The notes under the pieces are model-generated. The model saw only the letters and a program-made list of their open reading frames with translations. It was not told the origin of the DNA and did no database searches. 57,183 nucleotides of DNA from Nocardia abscessus (GTDB lineage Bacteria; Actinomycetota; Actinomycetes; Mycobacteriales; Mycobacteriaceae): NCBI RefSeq assembly GCF_015477775.1, contig NZ_JADLQO010000027.1:1-57183 (forward strand), read 5' to 3'. This document shows, one piece after another, positions 1-11,165 of the stretch. The position numbers were made by a program, and so were the translations under genes. Each line of letters starts with the position of its first letter. The stretch's first letter is position 1.

Positions 1-236
1 TCTACGAAGCGATCGTCAAGGGCGAGAACATCCCGGAGCCGGGCATCCCGGAATCGTTCAAAGTCCTGCTCAAAGAACTCCAATCGCTGTGCCTCAACGT
101 CGAAGTGCTGTCGTCCGACGGCGCCGCGATCGAGATGCGCGACGGCGACGACGAGGACTTGGAGCGCGCGGCGGCCAACCTGGGCATCAATTTGTCGAGG
201 AACGAAGCGGCCACCGTCGACGATCTGGCGAACTAG
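1..236 (+). CDS. rpoB: RNA polymerase beta subunit, C-terminal end (partial)
   Basis: Last 77 codons of the beta subunit of DNA-dependent RNA polymerase; the 5' part lies outside the window and the reading frame begins at base 3. The protein runs YEAIVKGENIPEPGIPESFK, then a segment containing ELQSLCLNVEVLS, which is the highly conserved beta C-terminal clamp region contacting beta'. It ends in an acidic tail (DGDDEDLERAAANLG) and a TAG stop at 234-236. rpoC follows 105 bp downstream on the same strand, the standard rpoBC order. The rifampicin-binding region is not covered, so nothing can be said about resistance. Confidence 0.97.
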   Translation, partial: YEAIVKGENIPEPGIPESFKVLLKELQSLCLNVEVLSSDGAAIEMRDGDDEDLERAAANLGINLSRNEAATVDDLAN

Positions 237-242
237 GCGGTC

Positions 243-273
243 GGCCGGATGCCGTCACCCACGGCATCCGGCC
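243..273 (+). terminator. Perfect hairpin in the rpoB-rpoC gap
   Basis: A 13-bp perfect inverted repeat, GGCCGGATGCCGT at 243-255 and its complement at 261-273, with a five-base loop. It starts six bases after the rpoB stop and has no T-run behind it. It may be an attenuator, a processing site or an mRNA-stabilising stem that sets the rpoB:rpoC ratio. The structure is seen; its role is inferred. Confidence 0.7.
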
Positions 274-341
274 TCCGCAACGGATTACCCAACTAGTGAA
301 CTTTTGCTCGAATTCGACCCGCACAGGGGAAAGGAAGTTAC

Positions 342-4295
<3,954 letters not shown>

Positions 4296-4312
4296 TCCGT
4301 CAGCCGCAATGA

Positions 4313-4350
4313 CACTCGGCCCCCGCTCCTTTCGGAGCGGGGGCCGAGTG
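4313..4350 (+). terminator. rpoC terminator hairpin
   Basis: A 17-bp perfect inverted repeat with a TTTC loop: CACTCGGCCCCCGCTCC at 4313-4329 and its complement at 4334-4350. It begins 18 bases after the rpoC stop. The downstream tract is CTTTCG rather than a long T-run, which is normal for GC-rich actinomycetes. Confidence 0.85.
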
Positions 4351-4461
4351 CTTTCGTCCGTCCTCTTCGCGCACGGCGTCGGCGCTCTACCGCGCGCCAC
4401 TCCGCGTGAGGTCGCTTCCGCCGGCTCGTAGTGGACAAAGGGGACCGGAGCCAGTAGGAAT

Positions 4462-4475
4462 TAGAACGGGTTTCA
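4462..4475. promoter_or_regulatory. KstR-like box upstream of the hotdog thioesterase
   Basis: The 14-mer TAGAACGGGTTTCA matches every fixed position of the KstR motif TnnAACnnGTTnnA known from mycobacterial and rhodococcal sterol genes. An overlapping dyad, AGAAC at 4463-4467 and GTTCT at 4476-4480, strengthens it. It ends 20 bases before the ATG at 4496. One chance match of a degenerate motif is possible. Confidence 0.45.
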
Positions 4476-4495
4476 GTTCTGTTCGGGAGGTGGCG

Positions 4496-4966
4496 ATGGA
4501 AGGCGCGGCGCTGGGGGATCTGGTGGTGGCCGGTTTCCGGAAGCTGGGGTTCATCCAGTACGCCGGGGTCGAGTGGGAGGAGTTCGCGGCGGGGCGGAAT
4601 GTGGTGTCGGTCGTGCCGCGGGCGGAGCATCTGAACCACAACGGGGATCTGCATGCCGCCGTCTTGTTCGGGATGGCGGAGACCGCCGCGATGGGTGCTT
4701 CGGTTTCGGGGATCGTGGACCTGATGGGGGATACGTTCATCGTCGCCAAGGACGGACGAATCGAGTACAAAGCCCGTGCGAAGGGGGATGCGGGGCCGTT
4801 CCTCGCCACCTCCGCGTTCTCCGCGGAGACGCTGGCGAAAATGCGGGCGGACATCGAGGCGAAAGTGCCGCTCGAACTCGAGGTGCCGGTGGACATCACC
4901 GACGCCACCGGAAAGACCGTCGCCGCAGCGGTGTTCACCGCGGTGCTCCGTCCTCGCCGAGCCTGA
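4496..4966 (+). CDS. Hotdog-fold thioesterase-like protein (DUF4442/PaaI type)
   Basis: 156-residue single hotdog protein. ATG at 4496 is chosen over an upstream in-frame start at 4406 because GGGAGG lies at 4485-4490 and the extra N-terminus is low-complexity. The core HLNHNGDLHAAVLFGMAETAAM resembles the catalytic helix region of PaaI/DUF4442 thioesterases, where Asn/His/Gly and an acidic residue (here Glu of GMAE) line the active site. It probably hydrolyses an acyl-CoA; the substrate is unknown. It stands alone between the rpoC terminator and a convergent aldo-keto reductase. The KstR-like box just upstream suggests a link to sterol or fatty-acid catabolism, which is inference. Confidence 0.8.
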   Translation: MEGAALGDLVVAGFRKLGFIQYAGVEWEEFAAGRNVVSVVPRAEHLNHNGDLHAAVLFGMAETAAMGASVSGIVDLMGDTFIVAKDGRIEYKARAKGDAGPFLATSAFSAETLAKMRADIEAKVPLELEVPVDITDATGKTVAAAVFTAVLRPRRA

Positions 4967-5000
4967 TCGCATCGCAAGGCTCGGCTGCGCGAGCTCTTGT

Positions 5001-5026
5001 GGAGCGCGGCTCGGCCTCCGCGCTCC
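5001..5026. terminator. Bidirectional terminator hairpin
   Basis: GGAGCGCGG at 5001-5009 and CCGCGCTCC at 5018-5026 form a 9-bp stem with an 8-base loop. It lies between the convergent thioesterase and aldo-keto reductase genes. Confidence 0.6.
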
Positions 5027-5036
5027 ATGCGCGACC

Positions 5037-6047
5037 TCACCGCTCGCTGTCGAGCATCGCCATCTGCGCCGTCGCGTAGCGTTCGCCCGCGACCCGTTCG
5101 GCGGGCACGGCCGATTCGATCGTGGACAGCTCCTCGTCGGTGAGCACGATGTCCAGCGCGTCCACCGCTTCCGTCCAGCGCTCGCGTCGTCGGGTGCCGA
5201 TGACCGGCACGATGTCCTCGCCGCGGGTCAGCGCCCAGGCGATGGCCAATTGCGCCACCGAAGCGTGCTTGCGCGCCGCGATCTCGTCCAGCGCGCGGAT
5301 CAGCTCGAGGTTTCGGTCCAGGTTCTCGCCTTGGAAGCGCGGGCTGTGCGCGCGGAAATCGTCTGCGGCGAAGGTGGTTCCCGGCTGGATGGCGTCGCTG
5401 AGCAGTCCGCGCGACAACACGCCGTAGGCCGTGACGCCGATGCCGAGTTCGCGGCAGACCGGCAGGATCCGCGCCTCGATGCCCCGCGAGATCAGCGAAT
5501 ACTCGATCTGCAGGTCCACGATCGGGCGCACCGCCGCCGCGCGCCGAATGGTTTCCGGACCGACTTCGGACAGGCCCACATGACGCACGTATCCGGCATC
5601 GATCAGTTCGCCGATAGCGCCTACCGTGTCCTCGATCGGCACGTCCGGATCGAGCCGCGCCGGGCGGTAGATGTCGATGTAGTCGACGCCGAGCCGCCGC
5701 AGGCTGTAGGTCAGGAAATTGCGCAGCGCCACCGGCCGGTTGTCCACGCCGCCGAAGCCGCCGTCGGGCCCGCGCAGCGCGCCGAACTTCACGCTCAGCA
5801 CCACGTCCTCACGTGGCCGTTCGGCGATGGCCTTGCCGATCAGCATCTCGTTGTGTCCGGCGCCGTAGAAATCGCCGGTGTCGATCAGGCCGACGCCGGA
5901 ATCCAGCGCCGCGTGGATGGTCGCGATCGATTCGGCGTCGTCGCTCGCGCCGTACGCGCCGGACATGCCCATAGCGCCCAGGGCGATACGGCCGACGGCC
6001 GGGCCGGTGGCTCCGAGCCGCACTTCGTGGATCTTCGTTGTCGTCAT
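5037..6047 (-). CDS. Aldo/keto reductase lacking the catalytic histidine
   Basis: 336-residue NADPH-dependent aldo-keto reductase-fold protein. The start at 6047 gives MTTTKIHEVRLGATG; an upstream in-frame extension is Arg-rich and lacks family features. The tetrad shows Asp56 and Tyr61 (DTGDFYGAGHNE) and Lys87 (LSVKFG). At the usual His position the sequence is IYRPARLDP, placing Ala130 there; the second reductase in this window has YYMHRKDP at the same place. The His loss should weaken classical carbonyl reduction, or it marks a subfamily with other chemistry. It is divergent from an XRE-type regulator 94 bp away, which probably controls it. Confidence 0.9.
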   Translation of the reverse strand: MTTTKIHEVRLGATGPAVGRIALGAMGMSGAYGASDDAESIATIHAALDSGVGLIDTGDFYGAGHNEMLIGKAIAERPREDVVLSVKFGALRGPDGGFGGVDNRPVALRNFLTYSLRRLGVDYIDIYRPARLDPDVPIEDTVGAIGELIDAGYVRHVGLSEVGPETIRRAAAVRPIVDLQIEYSLISRGIEARILPVCRELGIGVTAYGVLSRGLLSDAIQPGTTFAADDFRAHSPRFQGENLDRNLELIRALDEIAARKHASVAQLAIAWALTRGEDIVPVIGTRRRERWTEAVDALDIVLTDEELSTIESAVPAERVAGERYATAQMAMLDSER

Positions 6048-6141
6048 GGCACGAGCCTGCGCCGGGTGGAACCGGTGCGGGAGAGATCGTTTATCGGGGG
6101 AGCGGCGATCCCTGGCTGAGCGCGCCGTTTCCGAGGACAGT

Positions 6142-7002
6142 ATGGGCATGGACCGCGCCGAACTCGCCGACTTCCTGCGCCGGCGCCGCGAGCAGCTCAC
6201 GCCCGCCGACATGGGTTTGCCGCCCGGCGTCCGACGGCGCACGCCGGGGCTGCGCCGCGACGAGGTCGCGTTGCTCGCGGGTATCTCGACCGACTATTAC
6301 ACCCGGCTGGAGCAGTCGCGCGGCCCGCGTCCGTCCACCCAGGTGCTCGCCTCGCTCGCGCGCGCCCTGCGTTTCGACAACGACGAACGCGACCACCTCT
6401 ACCATCTGTGCGGCCACGCGCCGCCGGGACGCGACGCGACCGACAAGCACGTGGGCCCCGGCTTGATGCACCTGCTCGCCAAGCTGGACGACACCGCGGC
6501 CACCGTCGTCACCGATCTCGGCGAGGTGCTCGTGCAGAACCGGATGCACACCTTGCTCGTCGGCGATCACGGCGAGCGGCACGGCTGGGACCGGTACTAC
6601 CCCTACCGCTGGTTCACCGACCCCGCCTCGCGCGCCATCTTCCCGGAGGAGGACTGGGATCGGCTCGGTCGCAGGCACGTCGCCGATCTGCGTGCGACGG
6701 CCGCCCGCCGCGCGGGCGACGCGGACGTGCTCGAACTCGTCGCCCGGTTACGGTCGGCGAGCGCCGAGTTCGACCGGCTCTGGGACGAACACCGGGTGGC
6801 CGTGCGGCTCTCGGATATCAAACGCATCCTGCACCCCCAGGTCGGCCTGATCGACATCGTCTGTGAAACGCTGCTCACACCCAACGCCGCCCAGCGCCTG
6901 CTGGTCTACCAACCGCGTCCCGGCACGGACGCGGCCGAGAAGCTGGATTTGCTGCGGGTGATCGGCACGCAGCGGCTGGCGCCTGCCGACCGGCTCGACT
7001 AG
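6142..7002 (+). CDS. XRE-type helix-turn-helix regulator with MmyB-like ligand domain
   Basis: 286-residue transcription factor. ATG at 6142 has GAGG at 6133-6136; ATG at 6148 is a possible alternative. The N-terminal HTH spans about residues 5-85, with LRRDEVALLAGISTDYYTRL and the recognition stretch QSRGPRPSTQVLASLARAL. The C-terminal two thirds is the MmyB-like (PAS-fold) ligand domain common in actinomycete regulators, with motifs NRMHTLLVGD and RWFTDPASR. Such regulators usually sit beside a reductase or dehydrogenase and repress it; here it is divergent from the aldo-keto reductase. Its stop codon shares the palindrome CTAG with the stop of the convergent secreted-protein gene. Confidence 0.9.
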   Translation: MGMDRAELADFLRRRREQLTPADMGLPPGVRRRTPGLRRDEVALLAGISTDYYTRLEQSRGPRPSTQVLASLARALRFDNDERDHLYHLCGHAPPGRDATDKHVGPGLMHLLAKLDDTAATVVTDLGEVLVQNRMHTLLVGDHGERHGWDRYYPYRWFTDPASRAIFPEEDWDRLGRRHVADLRATAARRAGDADVLELVARLRSASAEFDRLWDEHRVAVRLSDIKRILHPQVGLIDIVCETLLTPNAAQRLLVYQPRPGTDAAEKLDLLRVIGTQRLAPADRLD

Positions 7003-7622
7003 GGCGCGGTGACGTACTCGATCGCCGCGTCGACGGCGGGCTGCCCACCGCCGATGACGAATCCGGCCATCGCGCCGATCGCGGCACCCGCGACCGCGGC
7101 GGCGGGCACCGTGATGAAGTCCAGCACGAACAGTCCGAGCGGGAAGCCGACGACGAAGCCGATGGCCGCGCCGATGCCCGCGCCCGCGAGGATGGTCGGC
7201 ATGGCCTTCTCGGCCTCGGCGTAGAACCGCTCCTGGGCGCCGATGTCGCGCAGCGGCGTGTCGGCCATCGCGACCGGCGCGACGGTGAGCCGGTGGCCCG
7301 CGTCCTCGAGCACGGGCCGCAGCGCCACGCGCTGCTCCCCGATGCGCAGCGTCATCGGCAGCGCGGCCACCACCGCGCCGTCCCGATCGGAGACGGTCAC
7401 GACGCGGCCGTCGTGGGTGAGCTCGAACGTCCCGTCCTGGATGGTCGCCACGGCGGCGCGCCGGTCCTCGGTGGCGGTGACCTCGTAGGCGATCTGGTGG
7501 AACGACCCGTGCAGGTCGAGCGGCGCGTCCTCGGGCGAGGGCTGCGCGTGTGCGGCGCTCGTGGTGATCGCGGTGGCCGCCAGCGCGACCAAGGTCGTCG
7601 CGGTGAATTGGGAGATCCTCAT
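6999..7622 (-). CDS. Secreted protein with glycine-rich C-terminal membrane segments
   Basis: 207 residues, no recognised enzyme family. A Sec signal peptide is clear: MRISQF, a hydrophobic stretch to about residue 24, and a cleavage site after AHA (residue 26). The middle, about 30-125, is beta-rich and contains FELTHDGRVVTVSDRDG. The C-terminus has two Gly/Ala-rich hydrophobic segments (AGAGIGAAIGFVVGFPLG and AGAAIGAMAGFVIGGG) that could form a hairpin in the membrane. This layout matches uncharacterised envelope proteins common in Nocardia and Rhodococcus. Convergent with the XRE regulator, sharing four bases at the stops. Confidence 0.8.
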   Translation of the reverse strand: MRISQFTATTLVALAATAITTSAAHAQPSPEDAPLDLHGSFHQIAYEVTATEDRRAAVATIQDGTFELTHDGRVVTVSDRDGAVVAALPMTLRIGEQRVALRPVLEDAGHRLTVAPVAMADTPLRDIGAQERFYAEAEKAMPTILAGAGIGAAIGFVVGFPLGLFVLDFITVPAAAVAGAAIGAMAGFVIGGGQPAVDAAIEYVTAP

Positions 7623-7707
7623 CGTGCTCTTTCCGTGTGCCGCACCCGTGTCCGGTTCGTCCGGAAAAGATACCGCTCGGCGGGCCCGATCAGAAGTGCG
7701 AATCCTC

Positions 7708-7753
7708 TTGACGCAGGCGCCCGTCTCCGCAACACTGAACTAGATGGTTCAGT
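7708..7753 (+). promoter_or_regulatory. Leaderless promoter and ArsR operator over the start codon
   Basis: TTGACG at 7708-7713, a 17-bp spacer and AACACT at 7731-7736 place the transcription start on or next to the ATG at 7744. A perfect dyad, ACTGAAC at 7734-7740 and GTTCAGT at 7747-7753, straddles the -10 and the first codons. This is the expected position for an autorepressing ArsR dimer site. Confidence 0.7.
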
Positions 7754-8076
7754 ATGACTTCCTGGATGCCTCCTTCGGAGCGCTCGCGGATCCCACCCGG
7801 CGTGGGATTCTCGAACGCCTCGGCAGTGGGCCCGCGACCGTCAGTGAGCTGGCGGAGCGCTTCGAGATGACGCTCACCGGCGTCAAGAAGCACATCCAGC
7901 TGCTGGAGGCGGCGGGCATGGTGGTCACGGAGAAGCGCGGCCGGGTGCGGTACTGCCGCCTCGGCGCGAACGTCTTCGATCGCGAAGTGGCCTGGATGCA
8001 GGGCTACCGGCGGATGGTGGAAGCACGGATGGACCGTCTCGGCGAATTCCTCGAGCGAACGGAGCAGGACCGATGA
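7744..8076 (+). CDS. ArsR-family repressor paired with SRPBCC protein
   Basis: 110-residue winged-helix repressor. It begins MVQYDFLDASFGALADPTRRGILERL, the signature of the ArsR subfamily that is always followed by an AHSA1/SRPBCC gene; the HTH is VSELAERFEMTLTGVKKHIQLLEAAGMV. No cysteine-rich metal site (CxC) is present, so it is unlikely to sense arsenic; the ligand is probably organic. The ATG at 7744 has no Shine-Dalgarno sequence, consistent with a leaderless mRNA. The gene overlaps the next by four bases (ATGA), so the two are co-translated. A 7+7 dyad overlapping the start codon is the probable autoregulatory operator. Confidence 0.93.
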   Translation: MVQYDFLDASFGALADPTRRGILERLGSGPATVSELAERFEMTLTGVKKHIQLLEAAGMVVTEKRGRVRYCRLGANVFDREVAWMQGYRRMVEARMDRLGEFLERTEQDR

Positions 8077-8549
8077 GCACAACCACGAACGACGCCGTCG
8101 TCACGGCCGACACCGACCGCGCGATCCACATCGAGCGGATCTTCGACGCCCCGCGCGAGCGGGTGTGGGACGCCTACAGCAGGATCGAGCTGCTCGCCCA
8201 ATGGTGGGGGCGTGGCAACCGGTTGGATATCGAGCGCTGGGAATTCCGTCCGGGCGGGCACTGGCGTTTCGTCGAGCACTCCGACGACGGAACCCATGGT
8301 TTCGAGGGCCGTTTCCGTGAGGTCACCCCGAAGGAGCGGATCGTGTACTCCTTCGAGTGGGACGGCATGCCCGCCTATGTCGCGATCGACAGCGTCAGCT
8401 TCGTCGATCTCGGTGACGGCCGCACCAAGGTGGTCACCGACAGTCAGTTCCACACGCCGCAGGAGCGGGACGGAATGCTCCAGTCGGGCATGGAGACCGG
8501 GCTCAACGAGAGCTACCGCGCACTGGACGCACTGCTCGCGCGCGGCTGA
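8073..8549 (+). CDS. SRPBCC (AHSA1-like) ligand-binding protein
   Basis: 158-residue START/Bet-v1-like protein of the activator-of-Hsp90-ATPase C-terminal family. Family landmarks are HIERIFDAPRERVWDAYS near the N-terminus, LAQWWGRGNRLDIERWEFRPGG, and DGTHGFEGRFREVTPKERIVY. These domains make a deep hydrophobic cavity for small lipophilic molecules; no catalytic residues can be assigned. It is co-transcribed with and overlaps the ArsR-type repressor, the standard pairing, so the repressor likely controls removal or binding of a small hydrophobic compound. A hairpin follows at 8557-8594. Confidence 0.92.
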   Translation: MSTTTNDAVVTADTDRAIHIERIFDAPRERVWDAYSRIELLAQWWGRGNRLDIERWEFRPGGHWRFVEHSDDGTHGFEGRFREVTPKERIVYSFEWDGMPAYVAIDSVSFVDLGDGRTKVVTDSQFHTPQERDGMLQSGMETGLNESYRALDALLARG

Positions 8550-8556
8550 GCCACGG

Positions 8557-8594
8557 ACGCTTCGGCTCCGGTCGCGTGAGCGGGGCCGAAGCGT
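8557..8594. terminator. Bidirectional terminator between SRPBCC and P450 genes
   Basis: ACGCTTCGGC at 8557-8566 and its complement at 8585-8594 form a 10-bp stem with an 18-base loop. It lies between convergent genes ending at 8549 and 8602. Confidence 0.6.
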
Positions 8595-8601
8595 GTCGTG
8601 G

Positions 8602-10008
8602 CTAGCCTTCGCGGCGAGAAACCCTGAGACGCAGACGATCCGGCTTCAACGTAATCGTCTCTTTCACGCGCAGTTCGTAATCGGGCTCCGAGGTCAGATC
8701 GAAGGTGCGCAGCAGTGTGGCCAGGACCAGCACCATCTCGTGCTGAGCGAACTGGCGGCCGATGCAGGCGCGCACGCCCACGCCGAACGGCCGGTACAGC
8801 TCGGGATGGCGGCCGCGTACGCGCTCCGGAAGGAAACGGTCGGGATCGAATTGTTCGGGATCCGCGCCCCACAGTTCGTGCCGATGCAGCTGGAGCAGGA
8901 CGACGAACACCCACTCGTTCTTCTCGAACGGATAGCGCCCGGCGAGCATCGTGTCCGCGCGGGCTTTGCGGAAATATCCGGGAGCTGTGGGCCACAGCCG
9001 GAGGGTCTCGTCCACGACGCGCCGCACGTAGCGCAGCTTCCCGACCTGCTCGAAGGCGAGGCTGTCGCCTGCGCAGACCTCATCGATCTCCTGTCGGGCC
9101 CGAGCGGCGATCACCGGGTTGGTCGACAGATAGTGCAGCGCGAACGCCAGGACGCCCGCGGTGGTCTCGTGCCCCGCCGTGAGGAAGGTCAGGATCTGGT
9201 GCCGGACATTGGTCGGGTCGAGCAGCTTTCCCGTTTCCGGATCCGGCACGGTCAGCATCCGGTCCAGCAGATCCCCGTGCTCACCCGCGCCCTCCCGCCT
9301 GCGCCGTGCGATCACCTCATCGATCGTGCTGTTGACCAGTTCCACGTCCCGCCGGTGCTGGGCACGCTGCTCGCGGAACACCGTGCGTTCGACCAGCGGA
9401 TGCGAGTAGGCGGCGCGGTTGATGTAGGTCAGGGCCCGCAGCATCGCGGCGACCACCGGGTGCGGGTCGGTGCGGGTGAACGACTGGAACTCGTAGCCGA
9501 ACGCGGCCCGCCCGATGACTTCCAGCGCGACCTTGTTGGTATCGGCGGGTACGTCGACCCACTCGCCTGCGCGGGCCGTCCAGTACTCGACGAGCTCGGC
9601 GGCGCAGGCTTGCATGGTGGCGTGGTAGCCACGCATGGCGGCCGCGGTGAACGACGGCGCGAGAATGGCGTGGGCCTTGGCCCAGTTCGGTTCGGAGTTG
9701 TGCGCGGTGAACAGCCCGTCACCGGCGACGGTCCGCAGGTCCCGGATCGGCACGCCCAGGAATTTGGCCCACAGCGCGTCGTCGTTGATTTCGCGCAGCA
9801 GGTCCGGATCCGACACGTAGGTCACGCGGGTCCCGAAGATGTTGCGTTCGTAGATCCCGCCGTATTTCTGGGCGCCGCGCATCCCCCATTGGCTGCTGTC
9901 GGTGACGTGCAGATCCCATACGTCACCGACGATCGGTAGTCGGAAAGGCGGGTGCGGCAGTTCCCGGTCACTCGCCCGGATTCGGCGCTGGGAGTTCGTC
10001 GTGGTCAT
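8602..10008 (-). CDS. Cytochrome P450, CYP102/BM3-like heme domain without reductase
   Basis: 468-residue P450. The start at 10008 (MTTTNSQRRIRAS) overlaps the upstream gene by ATGA. Class features are the I-helix oxygen-binding LTFLTAGHETTAG, the K-helix ETLR, and the heme loop FGVGVRACIGRQF with Cys415 as thiolate ligand. Several stretches track the heme domain of P450-BM3 closely: GDGLFTAHNSEPNWAKAH, APSFTAAAMRGYHA, and the C-terminal YELRVKETITLKP. BM3 carries a fused FMN/FAD reductase; here the protein stops at the end of the heme domain. Fatty-acid hydroxylation is therefore likely, with separate redox partners; fprB, 7 kb away, is one candidate donor. It is third in an operon behind a membrane protein and an HExxH peptidase. 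Confidence 0.93.
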   Translation of the reverse strand: MTTTNSQRRIRASDRELPHPPFRLPIVGDVWDLHVTDSSQWGMRGAQKYGGIYERNIFGTRVTYVSDPDLLREINDDALWAKFLGVPIRDLRTVAGDGLFTAHNSEPNWAKAHAILAPSFTAAAMRGYHATMQACAAELVEYWTARAGEWVDVPADTNKVALEVIGRAAFGYEFQSFTRTDPHPVVAAMLRALTYINRAAYSHPLVERTVFREQRAQHRRDVELVNSTIDEVIARRRREGAGEHGDLLDRMLTVPDPETGKLLDPTNVRHQILTFLTAGHETTAGVLAFALHYLSTNPVIAARARQEIDEVCAGDSLAFEQVGKLRYVRRVVDETLRLWPTAPGYFRKARADTMLAGRYPFEKNEWVFVVLLQLHRHELWGADPEQFDPDRFLPERVRGRHPELYRPFGVGVRACIGRQFAQHEMVLVLATLLRTFDLTSEPDYELRVKETITLKPDRLRLRVSRREG

Positions 10009-11165
10009 CTTGCTCCGTCCAGTTGTGCGCAAAGGTAGGTCTGTGCCGGGCCCCAATGCCGCGCGATACGGCGCAGCGTGCGGGTTTCGTCGACGATGTC
10101 GCGGCCGGGCGCCGACGCGTGCAGCCGGAGGTAGGAACCCGGCTGCGCGCCATCGGCTTTGCGATGCAGGGCACGCGCGATCTGCACCGCCTCGGCGACA
10201 TCGGCGGGCACGTCGGCCGGTATCGGCTCGGCGAATCGCCCGAGCAGGAGCAGTGCGTCTCGGATTTCCACCGTCATGCGGTGCAGGCGCCGCCGCGGGT
10301 CCAGGTCCGGGTCGGCTTGCGACGGACGCGGAATCTCGGCGCACGTGGTCACCAGATCCCGCCACATCGGCGTCAGCTGCCGTACGGTTCGCGAGGCCGA
10401 GTCGACGCCCAGCCTGCGCGCGATTTCGGTGCCCACCCGGACGCCGGCGGCCAGCGAGCCGAGGCCGACCATGTAGACGAAGTTGTTCTCGTTGGCCTGG
10501 AACCGGAACTCGACGAACGCCGCACCCGTCCCGGTCGCCGCGCAGACCGAACTGGCGAAGATCGAGACGGCCTCTTCCAGCGTCCATCCACCGACGATCA
10601 GGATCAGCAGGTAGGTGAGCTTGTGGGACGGGCGTAACTGGCCCGCGCGCAGCTCCCGGACGCTGGCCGCCAGCACCAACAGGCCGGTCGCGCCGCACCA
10701 GCCGGAGAAGAACGCGAAGTAGGCGACCGTCTGCCAGCCTTCGGTCCGGTCGATGTACTGCCCCAGGGTGCGGGCGTGCGCGCCGAGGAGCAGCATCAGC
10801 ACCATCGAGACGCCCGCCGCGCACCAGACGGCCCGGCGCATCCTGCGGTAGTTCTCCGACGCCTGCTCCGACCACCGTTCCGACCACGATTGCGCCAGCA
10901 CGATCAGCGGCGCGAAGGTCGCGACGATGAACGTGGTCCCGAGTTGCCTCGTGAACCCCACGCTGAGCAGGCCCGCGTCGGCAAGCGCGTGCTGTACGGC
11001 CCCTTCGCGCAGGAGCGCCGCGAGCACCGCGCAGATCAGGGCATAGGTCACGTGGCGTTCGCTGGGCCGTGACCGGCCGTGCAGCCACACCAGCCGCAAC
11101 AGGGCCGCCGCCGCGCTACCCGCGATGATCAACCACGCGACGACCGGTGGGGCCGAGGAGGTCAC
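10005..11165 (-). CDS. MAB_1171c-family integral membrane protein
   Basis: 386 residues. The N-terminal 230 residues are hydrophobic, with about seven membrane segments (for example VVAWLIIAGSAAAALLRLVW and LTYLLILIVGGWTLEEAVSI). The C-terminal cytoplasmic part contains TPMWRDLVTTCAEIP and ARALHRKADGAQPGSYL. This matches the actinobacterial MAB_1171c family, annotated as putative transporters without proof. The start is GTG at 11165, overlapping the peptidase stop (GTGA), and its own stop overlaps the P450 start (ATGA), so the three genes form a translationally coupled operon. In related genomes the family neighbours XRE/ImmA-like regulators (recalled, not checked). Confidence 0.8.
   Translation of the reverse strand: MTSSAPPVVAWLIIAGSAAAALLRLVWLHGRSRPSERHVTYALICAVLAALLREGAVQHALADAGLLSVGFTRQLGTTFIVATFAPLIVLAQSWSERWSEQASENYRRMRRAVWCAAGVSMVLMLLLGAHARTLGQYIDRTEGWQTVAYFAFFSGWCGATGLLVLAASVRELRAGQLRPSHKLTYLLILIVGGWTLEEAVSIFASSVCAATGTGAAFVEFRFQANENNFVYMVGLGSLAAGVRVGTEIARRLGVDSASRTVRQLTPMWRDLVTTCAEIPRPSQADPDLDPRRRLHRMTVEIRDALLLLGRFAEPIPADVPADVAEAVQIARALHRKADGAQPGSYLRLHASAPGRDIVDETRTLRRIARHWGPAQTYLCAQLDGAR

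Noticed and set aside
8602..11088. P450 gene starting far upstream as an 828-residue protein
   Set aside because: The extra 360 residues lie in the frame opposite to real coding of the MAB_1171c gene and are Arg/Pro/Ala-rich; the ATGA overlap at 10005-10008 gives the true start.
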